A DNA stretch of 36,499 bases. Source: Calothrix membranacea FACHB-236 (GTDB lineage Bacteria > Cyanobacteriota > Cyanobacteriia > Cyanobacteriales > Nostocaceae). Below the pieces are notes generated by a model. The model was not told the origin of the DNA. It ran no database searches and was given only the letters and a program-made list of their open reading frames with translations. A program made the translations under genes and the position numbers. The DNA lies in NCBI RefSeq assembly GCF_014696315.1, contig NZ_JACJPX010000078.1:1-36499 (forward strand), written 5' to 3'. The first letter of the stretch is position 1. Each line of letters opens with the position of its first letter. Of this stretch, positions 25,089 through 33,983 are shown in pieces.

Positions 25089-25763
25089 CTATCGATTTCT
25101 AATTGCTTCCCAGATGCCACCAAAAGCACTCCAGTTACTTTTAGGCTGATTGGTAGCAACTTCAACGGGTATCCGTTCTGATTGCTGGGTAAAGGAACCG
25201 TAGCGAATGCGCTCTAGTAGCTGTTTTCTCTGCTGCTGCAAGTTAGACTGTATGCTCTGCCTAGTTTCATAGGTGGCTTGTTTACTTTCAATGGTTTGCA
25301 GCTGCTTGGTGTGCCTGTAAAACTCTATCTGCAAATCCTGGTTTAAGTCGCTGGCAATCTCGGTTAAGGTGTTACGGCGTTTTTGCTCAATTTTGGTGAT
25401 GGCTGCACGGTCACGGGCATCTAGCACAGCCATTTCGCTATCGAATTGGGCGTTAACTTGTCTAATTTTAGCGATCCCTTGGGCGACTTTTGAGCTGAAC
25501 TGTTTGCGTAAATCAGTCCATGTCACCTGACCTTGATTGACCTTAGCCAGGGATTCCAGATATTTGTGGGCATTGGCTAGGAAAGGTTCTACGTACTGGG
25601 CTAACTGTTCTGCACCGTTGGCACGATTAGCAAATTCCTCCAGGCGGGAAACATCTCCTAAGTAGTGGAGAATATCAGCTTCAACATCTCCCCAGTCTTT
25701 AGCACGGCTATCAATGGCTTTTGAATGGACTGCGGAACTGTTTTTGATTGGTCGAAAGTCCAT
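25089..25763 (-). CDS. Unknown coiled-coil protein of the coupling operon
   Basis: Not recognised. 224 residues, soluble, almost entirely helical, with long heptad-like stretches (about 85-190) rich in Gln, Lys, Arg and Glu and no Cys. It has no signal peptide or TM helix. The tail (about 195-224) is Pro/Ser-rich with a short amphipathic end (SNWSAFGGIWEAIRNR). The gene lies 28 bases upstream of the membrane-protein gene. A scaffold or assembly role is possible. Confidence 0.55.
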   Translation of the reverse strand: MDFRPIKNSSAVHSKAIDSRAKDWGDVEADILHYLGDVSRLEEFANRANGAEQLAQYVEPFLANAHKYLESLAKVNQGQVTWTDLRKQFSSKVAQGIAKIRQVNAQFDSEMAVLDARDRAAITKIEQKRRNTLTEIASDLNQDLQIEFYRHTKQLQTIESKQATYETRQSIQSNLQQQRKQLLERIRYGSFTQQSERIPVEVATNQPKSNWSAFGGIWEAIRNR

Positions 25764-25768
25764 TGCTA

Positions 25769-26122
25769 TTACTCCCCAAAGCTGAAGTTTTCTGGTTCAC
25801 AGTCAGTTGTGCCTGAGTCTCGCCAGTAGTCCATGTCCTCTAATCGGTCATAGATGCGGGTGGCCCGTTGTCGCAGTGGATCATCAAAATCATCACTGAT
25901 GAGGTCAAAGCGATTTTCACCAAATGCCAGCAAGTTGGCTGTGTCTGGGTGAATGCCATTCCCCAGGAATTGACCAAATGCCACGCTGTATGGGTGAGCG
26001 TCAATTGTGGTGTGAGTTGCTAGAAATTCAACGCCTGTAAATGGTGGATATGGCGGCTCAAAATCTGGTGTCTCTATTGGTAGTTCTGAGTCTGGGTAAA
26101 TAAATTCTTCGTTGTCTTTCAT
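25769..26122 (-). CDS. Unknown small acidic protein
   Basis: Not recognised. 117 residues from the ATG at 26122, which gives the start MKDNEEFIYPDSELP. A longer in-frame start at 26230 would overlap the previous gene by 26 bases and adds a region containing a HIP1 octamer, so I prefer the short form. The protein is strongly acidic, Pro-rich at its start (ETPDFEPPYPPF), with no TM helix. Its stop is five bases before the coiled-coil gene, so it belongs to the same operon. Confidence 0.5.
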   Translation of the reverse strand: MKDNEEFIYPDSELPIETPDFEPPYPPFTGVEFLATHTTIDAHPYSVAFGQFLGNGIHPDTANLLAFGENRFDLISDDFDDPLRQRATRIYDRLEDMDYWRDSGTTDCEPENFSFGE

Positions 26123-26204
26123 TGCTAAAATCCATGTTGTGTCTATGATGCGTAGATGCTGGGGGGCGATCTCCAAGCTTGCCGGCGAATGCGATCGCTC
26201 TCCA

Positions 26205-26471
26205 TTAAAAAAGTGATAGTTGCACTGCATTACTGCTCACCACTTCGCCACCTGGAACCATATCTGGCACTTCATAACAACGGGTCAGTAGTTTTTGGTG
26301 GTTTAAGGTTATATCTGCTTTCTTCCTTTGTCCTTCCAAAGGGCAAAATATGTACTGGGGATGCTGGATTGTGCCTTTTGTGTACAAGTAGCGGTAAAGT
26401 GTGCCGTCAATGTGATAGGTTTTGCGGCTACTGAGTAGGGTGCTATCCCACACCCTGAGCAAATCTTTCAT
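26205..26471 (-). CDS. Unknown 88-residue protein
   Basis: Not recognised. A basic, beta-rich small protein (MKDLLRVWDSTLL start, YLYTKGTIQHPQYIFCP middle) with one CxL-type cysteine and no TM helix. It overlaps the end of the preceding gene by four bases (ATGA), which supports translation. The YRYLYTKG and KKADITLNHQKL segments could form a small DNA- or RNA-binding fold, but no motif fixes this. Confidence 0.5.
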   Translation of the reverse strand: MKDLLRVWDSTLLSSRKTYHIDGTLYRYLYTKGTIQHPQYIFCPLEGQRKKADITLNHQKLLTRCYEVPDMVPGGEVVSSNAVQLSLF

Positions 26472-26677
26472 GGGCTAAATCTCTCAAATTTTGATGCATC
26501 TAAAATTGTGCTTTCGGTTATTTCAGTACACAAATCATTAAGTGCTTGGCAAGCATCCCCAATCGTTACATCTGGGGTATAGTTCAAGCTTTTAAAGTGT
26601 GGATGCTGCCTAATATCAGTGAGTAATTTTTGAGCAGTATTAACCAATTCCGGTAGTGGTTGATAGTTCATGTTCAC
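26468..26677 (-). CDS. Unknown 69-residue protein
   Basis: Not recognised. A small, mostly helical soluble protein (LPELVNTAQKLLTDIRQH, then ACQALNDLCTEITES). A start two codons later (26671) is possible. It is translationally coupled to the 88-residue gene that follows. It contains two Cys in the second helix and no membrane segment. Confidence 0.5.
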   Translation of the reverse strand: MNMNYQPLPELVNTAQKLLTDIRQHPHFKSLNYTPDVTIGDACQALNDLCTEITESTILDASKFERFSP

Positions 26678-26705
26678 CTGCTACATAGTTGAAAACTTTC
26701 TGTTC

Positions 26706-26924
26706 TTAAGAAGGGCGCTTGTAGCTACAAAGGGGCAAGTATTTAATCTCAACATCTTCAGATGGCTGGGGATTTTTGGTTTGCTGCCAACTGGTATATG
26801 CGTAGCTGCCAACAAATAACGGAACAACAATGCAAACCATCAACAGTAGTGGATTCACCTGAAATGCTTGCCAATTATAAGCTGTTTCTTGACTGTGCAA
26901 TTTAGCGTCGATTTTGGCTGACAT
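26706..26924 (-). CDS. Small single-TM protein
   Basis: Not recognised. 72 residues: a polar N-terminus (1-24), one TM helix (about 26-46, LLLMVCIVVPLFVGSYAY) and a polar tail. It begins inside the end of the 47-residue frame upstream (23-base overlap) and may be an accessory membrane subunit of the operon. Confidence 0.45.
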   Translation of the reverse strand: MSAKIDAKLHSQETAYNWQAFQVNPLLLMVCIVVPLFVGSYAYTSWQQTKNPQPSEDVEIKYLPLCSYKRPS

Positions 26925-27045
26925 ACATTGCTAAACCTACTGCAAATAAACCCACACCCAGCGGCGAAATAACTGCTGCTATCCCACCGATTAAAGATAG
27001 AGTAGCCACACCGGAATAAAAACAAGTCTCAGTAACTAAGTGCAT
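26902..27045 (-). CDS. 47-residue hydrophobic small membrane protein
   Basis: A short open frame from ATG 27045 with a purine-rich GAGAGAGAAAA just upstream. It encodes two hydrophobic stretches (GVATLSLIGGIAAVIS and GVGLFAVGLAMYV) separated by a Pro, then SQNRR. The next gene starts within its last codons. Its hydrophobic composition and position between two operon genes suggest it is real, a micro-membrane protein. No family is known to me. Confidence 0.4.
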   Translation of the reverse strand: MHLVTETCFYSGVATLSLIGGIAAVISPLGVGLFAVGLAMYVSQNRR

Positions 27046-27119
27046 TTTTCTCTCTCTTGCAGTACTTAACAACAAAGATAAGAAGCGACTATCAGACAGT
27101 GCTAATCTGTAAGCAATGT

Positions 27120-27683
27120 TTAGATATTTGCTGCCAGATTCATGATTTCTTCTAGTGACTTCTGAGCAGTCCGTTGTTTCGGGGTAATCCCCCGTTGGGC
27201 TAAAAAATCGTTAGCATCAATTCCTTTGATGGAGTGAGCAGCAGTTGTAAATTCATTCGCCAATTCATCCAAGTAATTTTCTAAGCCGTTTCTAATTGTA
27301 TTGGAGTGGATGTGAACGAAATTATTGACAACTGATTGACCACTGATAAATGCTAGTGTCGAAGTGATTTTATCAATGGTTAAGGTATAGTTACCGACAA
27401 ACTCACTCAAAGCATTCAATGCACCATTGATGATTTTTTGTTGCTCTGGAATAGGTAAAGTATTGTTATTTGATGGAGCAATCGCGGCTATTTCTCCAGT
27501 TTGTTCTTGTTCAGCTTTCTGTTTGAGTACTTGGGTTAAGGTTTCAAATTCAGCCAAACTAATTTCTTTGAGGCTGTCAAAATTATCTGGATGCGATTCT
27601 TGCAGAGAGAATCTAATAATTTCTTCTGGCATTTCCAACAGTTCGCAAACTTCTTTGATGGAAACCATGTCTTTGGCATTCAT
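27120..27683 (-). CDS. Unknown 187-residue protein
   Basis: Not recognised. The N-terminus (SIKEVCELLEMPEEIIRFSL) reads like a MerR/excisionase-type helix-turn-helix that selects a short motif; a Gln/Glu and Asn-rich linker follows (about 55-80), then a helical C-terminal domain (about 82-187). It overlaps the end of the upstream HTH gene by four bases. A regulatory or DNA-organising role in the operon is possible but unproven. Confidence 0.5.
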   Translation of the reverse strand: MNAKDMVSIKEVCELLEMPEEIIRFSLQESHPDNFDSLKEISLAEFETLTQVLKQKAEQEQTGEIAAIAPSNNNTLPIPEQQKIINGALNALSEFVGNYTLTIDKITSTLAFISGQSVVNNFVHIHSNTIRNGLENYLDELANEFTTAAHSIKGIDANDFLAQRGITPKQRTAQKSLEEIMNLAANI

Positions 27684-28054
27684 GCTGCATTACCTCTTGT
27701 TACTTGGTTAAACTGTGCTTGAAACTTAGCACTGCTGAATTCTTGGGGATACTTTTTGATGTAGTTCTTTACCCGTTCAGCCGACTTGAGATTTTGCATG
27801 ACGCGACCAACGCGACTTAAAACCCAGCTTTGGTATGGTGACAACGGGCAAGAGCGGTCTGTACTGCCATCAGCTTTGACTGGGTAAGCTTGGCGATAGC
27901 TATCTATGCGGTACAGCGCAATACCGTCCCAACTGACCAAAGTTGAACGAGCAACGTTAAGAATTCTTGCAAGTTCAGATTTCGTAACATAACTTGAGCA
28001 AAACAAGCCTGGGGAGTCTAAATCCAGTCCCCGTGAGGAATTTGACGCTTTCAT
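27680..28054 (-). CDS. Putative HTH DNA-binding protein, first gene of the operon
   Basis: A 124-residue protein. Residues 25-45 (KSELARILNVARSTLVSW) read as a helix-turn-helix; a conserved-looking segment (SPYQSWVLSRVGRVMQ) and a basic helix follow. I start it at ATG 28054. The longer frame to 28159 begins with an unlikely Cys-rich hydrophobic stretch. It heads the minus-strand operon and faces the palindrome at 28258-28289, so it may regulate its own operon. Confidence 0.55.
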   Translation of the reverse strand: MKASNSSRGLDLDSPGLFCSSYVTKSELARILNVARSTLVSWDGIALYRIDSYRQAYPVKADGSTDRSCPLSPYQSWVLSRVGRVMQNLKSAERVKNYIKKYPQEFSSAKFQAQFNQVTRGNAA

Positions 28055-28257
28055 AGAGCATCTATAGATTAATGAGCAAATAGTGATTGATAGCCAGCAG
28101 TAAATACTGGCAAATGTGAAGCAGGAATTTAGTAGTAGCCGCCGTTTTGTCGTACCCACACGCTAAAAGGATTGATTTATCGGTTTTTCCTTGCTTGGTG
28201 GGCAGGAATCAGTTGACGGTGCTTGCTGCTTTCCTGTCTTGTTTGTTATGTTAAAGC

Positions 28258-28289
28258 ATAAGTTGCTAAGTTGCAACTTAGCAACTTAT
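28258..28289. promoter_or_regulatory. 32-bp perfect palindrome in a divergent promoter region
   Basis: Each 16-base arm, ATAAGTTGCTAAGTTG, contains two AGTTGC half-sites nine bases apart, so the whole holds four half-sites. It lies between the divergent HTH gene (start 28054) and the RHH-like gene (28322), and another GAAGTTGCG lies at 28340. It is a strong candidate operator for one of these two proteins. Confidence 0.75.
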
Positions 28290-28321
28290 AAAAATAGCAA
28301 TTAATTCGTTCTATAACCCTT

Positions 28322-28552
28322 ATGCTTCAATGGAGAGAGAAGTTGCGAAATTTATATTTAGCTACTATGCCTGCTAAGAAAGATGACCCCGATTACGTAG
28401 CGCTTAGGGGTCACATCCCAAAAGAGTTATTTAGAAGATTTAAAATGTTTTGCCTTGAATATGAAGTTGATAACAGTCAAGGCTTAGAAAATTTATTAAG
28501 AGAGTATTTTGACTGGAAAGACTCTCAACAAAAACAGGATGGAGCAGCTTAG
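28322..28552 (+). CDS. Small ribbon-helix-helix-like protein
   Basis: 76 residues from ATG 28322, or 61 from ATG 28367 (MPAKKDDPDYVALRG), which starts exactly at the likely domain. The pattern, a strand ALRGHIP then helices KELFRRFKMFCLEYEV and SQGLENLLREYFDW, fits an RHH/CopG DNA-binding fold. No clear ribosome binding site favours either start. Its divergent position beside the 32-bp palindrome suggests an autorepressor or copy-control protein. There is no toxin-like partner within the next 130 bases. Confidence 0.55.
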   Translation: MLQWREKLRNLYLATMPAKKDDPDYVALRGHIPKELFRRFKMFCLEYEVDNSQGLENLLREYFDWKDSQQKQDGAA

Positions 28553-28686
28553 AGCTATCAAACAAACGCAGAGTGACACTACAAATGGATAACAAAAAGA
28601 CACAGCATGACTACAGAATAACGACTAGACCATGTTGAATATGACCTAGCAGCAGTAAGACATTCGATGTCTGTAGAAGGTAATTT

Positions 28687-29313
28687 ATGACTCAAGCTGT
28701 ACCTAAATTAGTAACATTCGATCAATTTATCGCTTGGTATCCAGAGAACACAGGCTTTCGCTATGAACTGCACAATGGAGTAATTGTTAAAATGCCACCA
28801 CCAACAGGCGACCATGAAGAGGTTGTTGGATTTTTAGTTAGAAAGCTTAGTGTAGAATTAGACCGATTAAATCTTCCGTATCTCATACCAAAAACAGCAT
28901 TTGTCAAGCCACCAGAAAATGAATCAGGTTACTCACCAGATGTCCTGATACTCAATCAGCCCAATTTAGTAAATGAACCATTGTGGAAAAAAGAATCTAC
29001 TGTAAGCGAAGCTGCATCTATACCCTTAGTGGTTGAAGTAGTGAGTACAAATTGGCGTGATGATTACCTCAAAAAATATGCTGACTATGAAGAAATGGGT
29101 ATTCCCGAATACTGGATTGTTGATTATGCCGCTTTGGGCGGTAGGGAATTTATTGGCAAGCCCAAACAACCTACTATCTTAGTTTGCTGTTTAGATGAAG
29201 GTGAGTATCAAGTTAATAAATATAGGGAAGACGACCAGATCCGCTCATCAATATTTCCACAGTTGAATTTAACTGCCAAGCAAATTTTTCAAACGGCTAG
29301 TTCCCCAACATAG
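28687..29313 (+). CDS. Uma2-family (DUF820) PD-(D/E)XK nuclease-like protein
   Basis: A 208-residue protein of the Uma2 family, very common in cyanobacteria and of unknown physiological role. Nuclease-fold residues are visible: YELHNGVIVKM (about 26-36), SPDVLIL (about 83-89) and VVEVVST (about 115-121), the D and E-x-x type acid pattern, plus the conserved YEEMGIPEYWIVDY (about 135-148). It is a stand-alone gene between two spacers. Whether it is an active nuclease is not known. Confidence 0.85.
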   Translation: MTQAVPKLVTFDQFIAWYPENTGFRYELHNGVIVKMPPPTGDHEEVVGFLVRKLSVELDRLNLPYLIPKTAFVKPPENESGYSPDVLILNQPNLVNEPLWKKESTVSEAASIPLVVEVVSTNWRDDYLKKYADYEEMGIPEYWIVDYAALGGREFIGKPKQPTILVCCLDEGEYQVNKYREDDQIRSSIFPQLNLTAKQIFQTASSPT

Positions 29314-29403
29314 CCATGACCACGGAGAATGAGTAAATAGTATTTGACCTACCCAGCATTAGTATCAGTACAGTAAGTGCTAATTTCACATCATTAATTT
29401 TTA

Positions 29404-30138
29404 ATGTCTTCAATGACTACCGCCAAAGAGCCAGCAACCGATATTGAACTTCCGCCGCATAACGAAGCGGCGTTAGAGATGCTTAGGGAGGCGAAAAACT
29501 ATGAGTCCACTGTTGCCCTAGCAGCTGGTGGTGCGGCGCTGGCTACAGGTGGCATAGTTCATCCGGTAGGGTGGCTACTTTTTGCCTTGGCTTACAAGCC
29601 CTTGGTACGAATTGAAAAACTGGCGCGGCTCTTAAAATTAACCGCCGTACTTTTGGATGAGTTTAAAAGTGAGGGGATACAAGTCTTTCCGGTAATTCAG
29701 ATAGAAGATAAGAATCCTATCGACTTGTTTATCAGATTTGAGCGAAGGTCACACCTGTTTATCTCCATTCGTTCACGGGGAGATAGTGAGGTTGTCTACA
29801 ACGAAACCAGAGAAATTCTCCAGGTCAAAAAGAAAAATAAAAGTGGTTTAACCACCTGGAAACCTTGTCCACTAGTTGAGCTATCGGATTATGAGAGATG
29901 GCTGACTAAAAATAGAGCTTTGTTCGGAATGTCCTCGAAAGAGGTGACAAAAACGCCGACAGTAAAAGTTTTGGTCTTGTGGCATCCTACTTTGGCTGCT
30001 GATGACCATAATCCACATCTTTATTCTGAGATGGGAAGCATGAGACTTCTAGCTCTCAGGAGAAAAGGTACTGCATTTGTAATTCAACAGGAGGAAGTAA
30101 TCCAGTTTGTCAAGGCTTGGTTAGCCAAGTACGAGTAA
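29404..30138 (+). CDS. Unknown 244-residue protein with one hydrophobic segment
   Basis: Not recognised. Residues 36-66 are Ala/Gly-rich and hydrophobic (ALAAGGAALATGGIVHPVGW), likely a membrane hairpin. The remainder (70-244) is a mixed alpha/beta domain with a VFPVIQIEDKNPIDLFIRF strand pair and repeated charged stretches (VKKKNKSG), some reminiscent of nuclease-related folds but without a firm motif. It ends 11 bases before a terminator hairpin. Confidence 0.55.
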   Translation: MSSMTTAKEPATDIELPPHNEAALEMLREAKNYESTVALAAGGAALATGGIVHPVGWLLFALAYKPLVRIEKLARLLKLTAVLLDEFKSEGIQVFPVIQIEDKNPIDLFIRFERRSHLFISIRSRGDSEVVYNETREILQVKKKNKSGLTTWKPCPLVELSDYERWLTKNRALFGMSSKEVTKTPTVKVLVLWHPTLAADDHNPHLYSEMGSMRLLALRRKGTAFVIQQEEVIQFVKAWLAKYE

Positions 30139-30149
30139 GCGCACATACA

Positions 30150-30187
30150 GAAAACCCCACGTCTCGAAGAGACAGCAGGGTTTTCAA
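30150..30187 (+). terminator. Nested terminator hairpin
   Basis: The outer stem GAAAACCC / GGGTTTTC (30150-30157 and 30178-30185) encloses an inner GTCTC-GAA-GAGAC stem. The T run is inside the descending arm. It lies 11 bases after the preceding stop. The following 235 bases to the replication gene show no gene, only its ribosome binding site near 30411. Confidence 0.75.
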
Positions 30188-30422
30188 AATTAATTCCATT
30201 GGAATTGGGGTATTGGGTTGAACGCCTAATTAATATCCCTAATAGTAATCTTATCCTAACTTTTGGAGTGTTAAGTCATTGTAACGCTGGCTACTCAAAA
30301 ACGAACAAAAACTCAGGAATTAATCTGAATTTTGTACTGATATTTCTGAAAATTTGTAGAGTGAAGATTACTACCACAGGATAGCTCCAATTCCTCCAAA
30401 AAACTGACTGGAGGATGGGCTA

Positions 30423-33400
30423 ATGCCACAATTACAACAATTTAATAACTTGCTTCAGCCGCAAGCATCTGCTGCTAAACAGACCGCTTTAACTCATGAA
30501 ATAGAACTTGACTTTATTGAAGATACTAAAATCAAGTTTGCGTTTAACGCCACAGGTCAAAATAAAGACTGGGACTTTAAAAAGTTAGCTGCCAACTTCC
30601 GAGATACAGAAGGGACTTTAGCTGATGTCCAGCAGCACATTAAAGCAGGTCACGCCATCTGTGCTGGCTTGCTGGGTGGTAAATGGCGTAGTAAGGCCAA
30701 CATCATCGGTTCTCAGTGGCTACTACTTGATATTGATAATTCTGATATCGCCCGTGACGAAGAAGGCAAGCCGCTGAAAGACGAGTACGGCAATTCTATC
30801 AAAGTTTACGATCCGCAATTAACCATTGAAGAAGCGCTAGCCCATCCCTTCATTCAAAAACACTGCACTTTAATTTACACCACTGCCAGCCACAAACCAG
30901 ACTGGCATAAATTTCGGTTAATTTTCCTTCTGCCTCAATACGTTGAGGGTGCTGACACAGTAGAAGCTTGTACACGCTTCCTCATGCAGCAGTTGCCTCA
31001 TGATCCAGCTTGTAAAGATGCCAGCCGGGTTTTTTATGGCAACACAGAGGCAGAATTTCTCCTAATTAACCCCCAAGCTACTTTACCAAGAGAATGGGTA
31101 ACTGAGGCGATCGCGATCTCCCAAAGGGAGAGAGAAGAATACCAGCACCGCATCCAAGAAATTGAGTCACGCCGCCAACAGTGGCGCGAAATTTCCAACA
31201 CCGAAGGCTGGGACATTGAGCAGCTAATTCAACAAGCACTTTCATTTATCCCACCGCGCACCCCAGGCAGCGGCAATTACGACGAATGCCGCCAAGTGCT
31301 GATGGCTTTGGTAAATCACTACGGGCCAGCCGAAGCCGAAATTATTGCTGAAAAGTGGTCACCCAGCATCAAAGGTACAACCTGGAACATCCGCGCTAAA
31401 ATTCGCAGTTTCCGACGTGGCGGAATTACGATTGGCACACTGTTTCACATTGCCAAACAGTATGGCTTTCGTTTTCCACAACGGCAGTACGAACCATTCC
31501 AGCCCCATAAAGGACTGATTGACCGTACTGAGTGGGAACTAAGGCGCGTAAAAGTTGACTTGACCAGTTTCCAAAATTTATTAAAGCAGGCGATTACTCC
31601 TTTTGTTAAAGCAGCTAAAGGATTTTTAACACCCGCACCGCCGCAGCCATCACCCGAAATTACTACACCTTCACGCCAAGTAATTGTTTACCAGCGTGGC
31701 AATATTCCCAATCGCAGCGAAATTACAGGCGATATCTCAATAGAGTGCCAGCCTGATGAACATATTGCCGCCTGGGTGGAAGCCATCTCCAAAGGCTGGG
31801 CGCACATTTTAGATAATTCCCATCCTGGCTTGGGCAAATCTCACAATGCCGGACAACTGACAGCATCTGTTTTCGGTATTGATAAATTAATATACCAAGA
31901 TGCCAACCACAGAAACCCATCCACACTGCCCATTGAGGCGAACTTTGTTGACCTCCCAGTGCGGCACAACGGCTTTAAACTTGACCCCACCCGCAAAACT
32001 CCATTGGGTGAAGACTTCAAACTCAGAACTCAAGCCGGAGAAACTGCCGATACTGATGCTAATTGTCACAGAACTCACTTATTTAGTGCTTTCCGTGATA
32101 AAAATTTTACCAGTTTAGGTTTTGAAGAAAGTGCTTCTAGCCCCATCTGTGACGGTTGTTCCTTGAAAAACCAATGCCGATTCTCTAGTGGCCCTGGTTT
32201 TGGCTTCCGCAACCAAAAACGCACAGTAATTCACCATTACTCAGAACTCAGAGCGCACCCCGACTCTACCCCAGTTGATTTAACTAATGCTGCTGGCCAA
32301 CCTTTTACTGTGGGCCGGATTTGGGAAGAAGCGGGTACACTCATTCAGCCCGTGCGGAGCGTTAATTTGACTTTGAGGGATTTTGACACTACCGCCGCCA
32401 AATTAGCAACCAGCGGCTTACCTCCTGAGCAATGGTTGAAACTCCAACCAGTTTTACAGGTTTTGCGCTCGCTGCTCACCCAAGAAATTAAGCCGGATTC
32501 TCGCTACGGCTTTGATGATGCTGCATTAAGAACCCTACTGCCGGAATTTCCTAGTGATTTAAATATTGCAGCAATTCGGGAGATATTAGAACCCGATTTA
32601 GCTTTTCTCTATGATTTAGACTCTATTGATATTAATGCTGATTCTCAACTCCAGAAAAGCCCCGCCGCCCGTTATGCTGCCAAACAAATCGTTAAAGACA
32701 GCGCCCGAAAAGCGGGTAAGGATTTTCTGGATTTGCCCAATTACTGGTTTCCTGATTTCTTAGAAGCTTGGTTTGGTGACGGTGCTTTGGAGTGCAAATG
32801 GGGTGTACTGAAGATTTCTCGCCCTGATACCAAGCATCAAGAATTAGCCAAAACTGCTGTCTTTAATATCTACCTTGATGCCACTTGCACTCCACAGCAG
32901 TTGAAATTGAAACTCGACTACTATGACCCGATATTAGTGATTGAGCAGTCACGCCCTGACTACAGCAATTTAAAAGTGGTCAACGTCACTGGGCTGGGTA
33001 AATTGCCCAAAAATCGCTCAGATTCCTTAATCGCCCGTGTTAATGCTCTCAAAGAAACTTTGCTATTACTCCACAATGAACTCGGCATTATCGACTGGAA
33101 ATCTTGTGCATCTGTTGCAGAAGACAGAAAAGAATATGGTCACTTTGTCGATGGTCGCGGTGTGAATCGCTTTAGTCATGCCGATGCTATTGCTAGTTTT
33201 GGCATTCCCTACCAAAATATCGGCACTTTAGCAGCTTCTTATCAGGTAATGACTGGAAAACCTGTCAACCTAGAAGATGCTCACAGCACTTTTCAAAAGT
33301 ATGTCACGGAATTGATAAGAGCGGAAATTATCCAAGAAATTGGGCGATTACGCGCTCACCGTCGCCCCACCGAACAGCTGACTTTCTACTTCTGCGCTGA

Positions 33401-33983
33401 CTATGACCTGAGTTTCCTATCTGCGGAATTACCAGGAGTGACATTAGAGTGCGTTGATGCTTGCCAATTATGCTCCCAAGCGGGTAGTGCTTCTCAGCAA
33501 ACTGGAATTGCGATCGTCAACGCTTTTACTCAACTTTGGCAGTCAAAGCAGAAATTCACGCAAAAAGCGATCTCCAAAATTGCTAGTATCTCCCAAGCCT
33601 GGGTAAGCCGATTTACCAAAGTCTGGGGCGGCTGGGCTAGGTTTAAAAAAATATTACTCCTGCTATTAGATAGTCTTTATAGCGGTAGTAATAAAAATTT
33701 TACAGACTTGGCGGAGGATGAACAGTGGCTAGCGCGGGAATACTTCCCGTTATTATGCACTGAACCAGAATTACCGCCAGAAAGCTTGTTAGACGAGGTA
33801 GCACTAGTTGCCAAAACCATTGGTAATAATGCAATGCGCCGAGTTTTACATTTTTGTTGCCCGCAAGTTAGGGTTAACTTGCTGATGGCTGCACTCAGTT
33901 GTTTGCCCACCGAAGTTTACTCAGATGAATCTATTCTCTTAGCCATTGCCCCAGCTCAATACCAACTTATTTTCTCTGATTAG
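30423..33983 (+). CDS. Plasmid replication protein, primase/P-loop type (CyRepA1-like)
   Basis: An 1186-residue replication initiator of a cyanobacterial plasmid type. The N-terminal 220 residues match an archaeo-eukaryotic-primase-like domain: LLDID (101-105), TASHKPDWHKFRL (154-166) and a KDASRVFYGN box (about 198-207). A helical PriCT-like segment follows (about 305-350). A P-loop HPGLGKS (467-473) indicates an ATPase/helicase. A C-x2-C-x5-C cysteine cluster (about 570-580) may bind zinc. A putative HTH lies near 1050-1080. It probably initiates replication and primes its own strand synthesis. ATG 30423 has a GGAGG upstream. Confidence 0.75.
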   Translation: MPQLQQFNNLLQPQASAAKQTALTHEIELDFIEDTKIKFAFNATGQNKDWDFKKLAANFRDTEGTLADVQQHIKAGHAICAGLLGGKWRSKANIIGSQWLLLDIDNSDIARDEEGKPLKDEYGNSIKVYDPQLTIEEALAHPFIQKHCTLIYTTASHKPDWHKFRLIFLLPQYVEGADTVEACTRFLMQQLPHDPACKDASRVFYGNTEAEFLLINPQATLPREWVTEAIAISQREREEYQHRIQEIESRRQQWREISNTEGWDIEQLIQQALSFIPPRTPGSGNYDECRQVLMALVNHYGPAEAEIIAEKWSPSIKGTTWNIRAKIRSFRRGGITIGTLFHIAKQYGFRFPQRQYEPFQPHKGLIDRTEWELRRVKVDLTSFQNLLKQAITPFVKAAKGFLTPAPPQPSPEITTPSRQVIVYQRGNIPNRSEITGDISIECQPDEHIAAWVEAISKGWAHILDNSHPGLGKSHNAGQLTASVFGIDKLIYQDANHRNPSTLPIEANFVDLPVRHNGFKLDPTRKTPLGEDFKLRTQAGETADTDANCHRTHLFSAFRDKNFTSLGFEESASSPICDGCSLKNQCRFSSGPGFGFRNQKRTVIHHYSELRAHPDSTPVDLTNAAGQPFTVGRIWEEAGTLIQPVRSVNLTLRDFDTTAAKLATSGLPPEQWLKLQPVLQVLRSLLTQEIKPDSRYGFDDAALRTLLPEFPSDLNIAAIREILEPDLAFLYDLDSIDINADSQLQKSPAARYAAKQIVKDSARKAGKDFLDLPNYWFPDFLEAWFGDGALECKWGVLKISRPDTKHQELAKTAVFNIYLDATCTPQQLKLKLDYYDPILVIEQSRPDYSNLKVVNVTGLGKLPKNRSDSLIARVNALKETLLLLHNELGIIDWKSCASVAEDRKEYGHFVDGRGVNRFSHADAIASFGIPYQNIGTLAASYQVMTGKPVNLEDAHSTFQKYVTELIRAEIIQEIGRLRAHRRPTEQLTFYFCADYDLSFLSAELPGVTLECVDACQLCSQAGSASQQTGIAIVNAFTQLWQSKQKFTQKAISKIASISQAWVSRFTKVWGGWARFKKILLLLLDSLYSGSNKNFTDLAEDEQWLAREYFPLLCTEPELPPESLLDEVALVAKTIGNNAMRRVLHFCCPQVRVNLLMAALSCLPTEVYSDESILLAIAPAQYQLIFSD

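Noticed and set aside
28322-28552. Antitoxin of a toxin-antitoxin pair
   Set aside because: An RHH-like protein alone is not enough; no small toxin gene follows within the next 130 bases, and the following gene is a Uma2-family protein.
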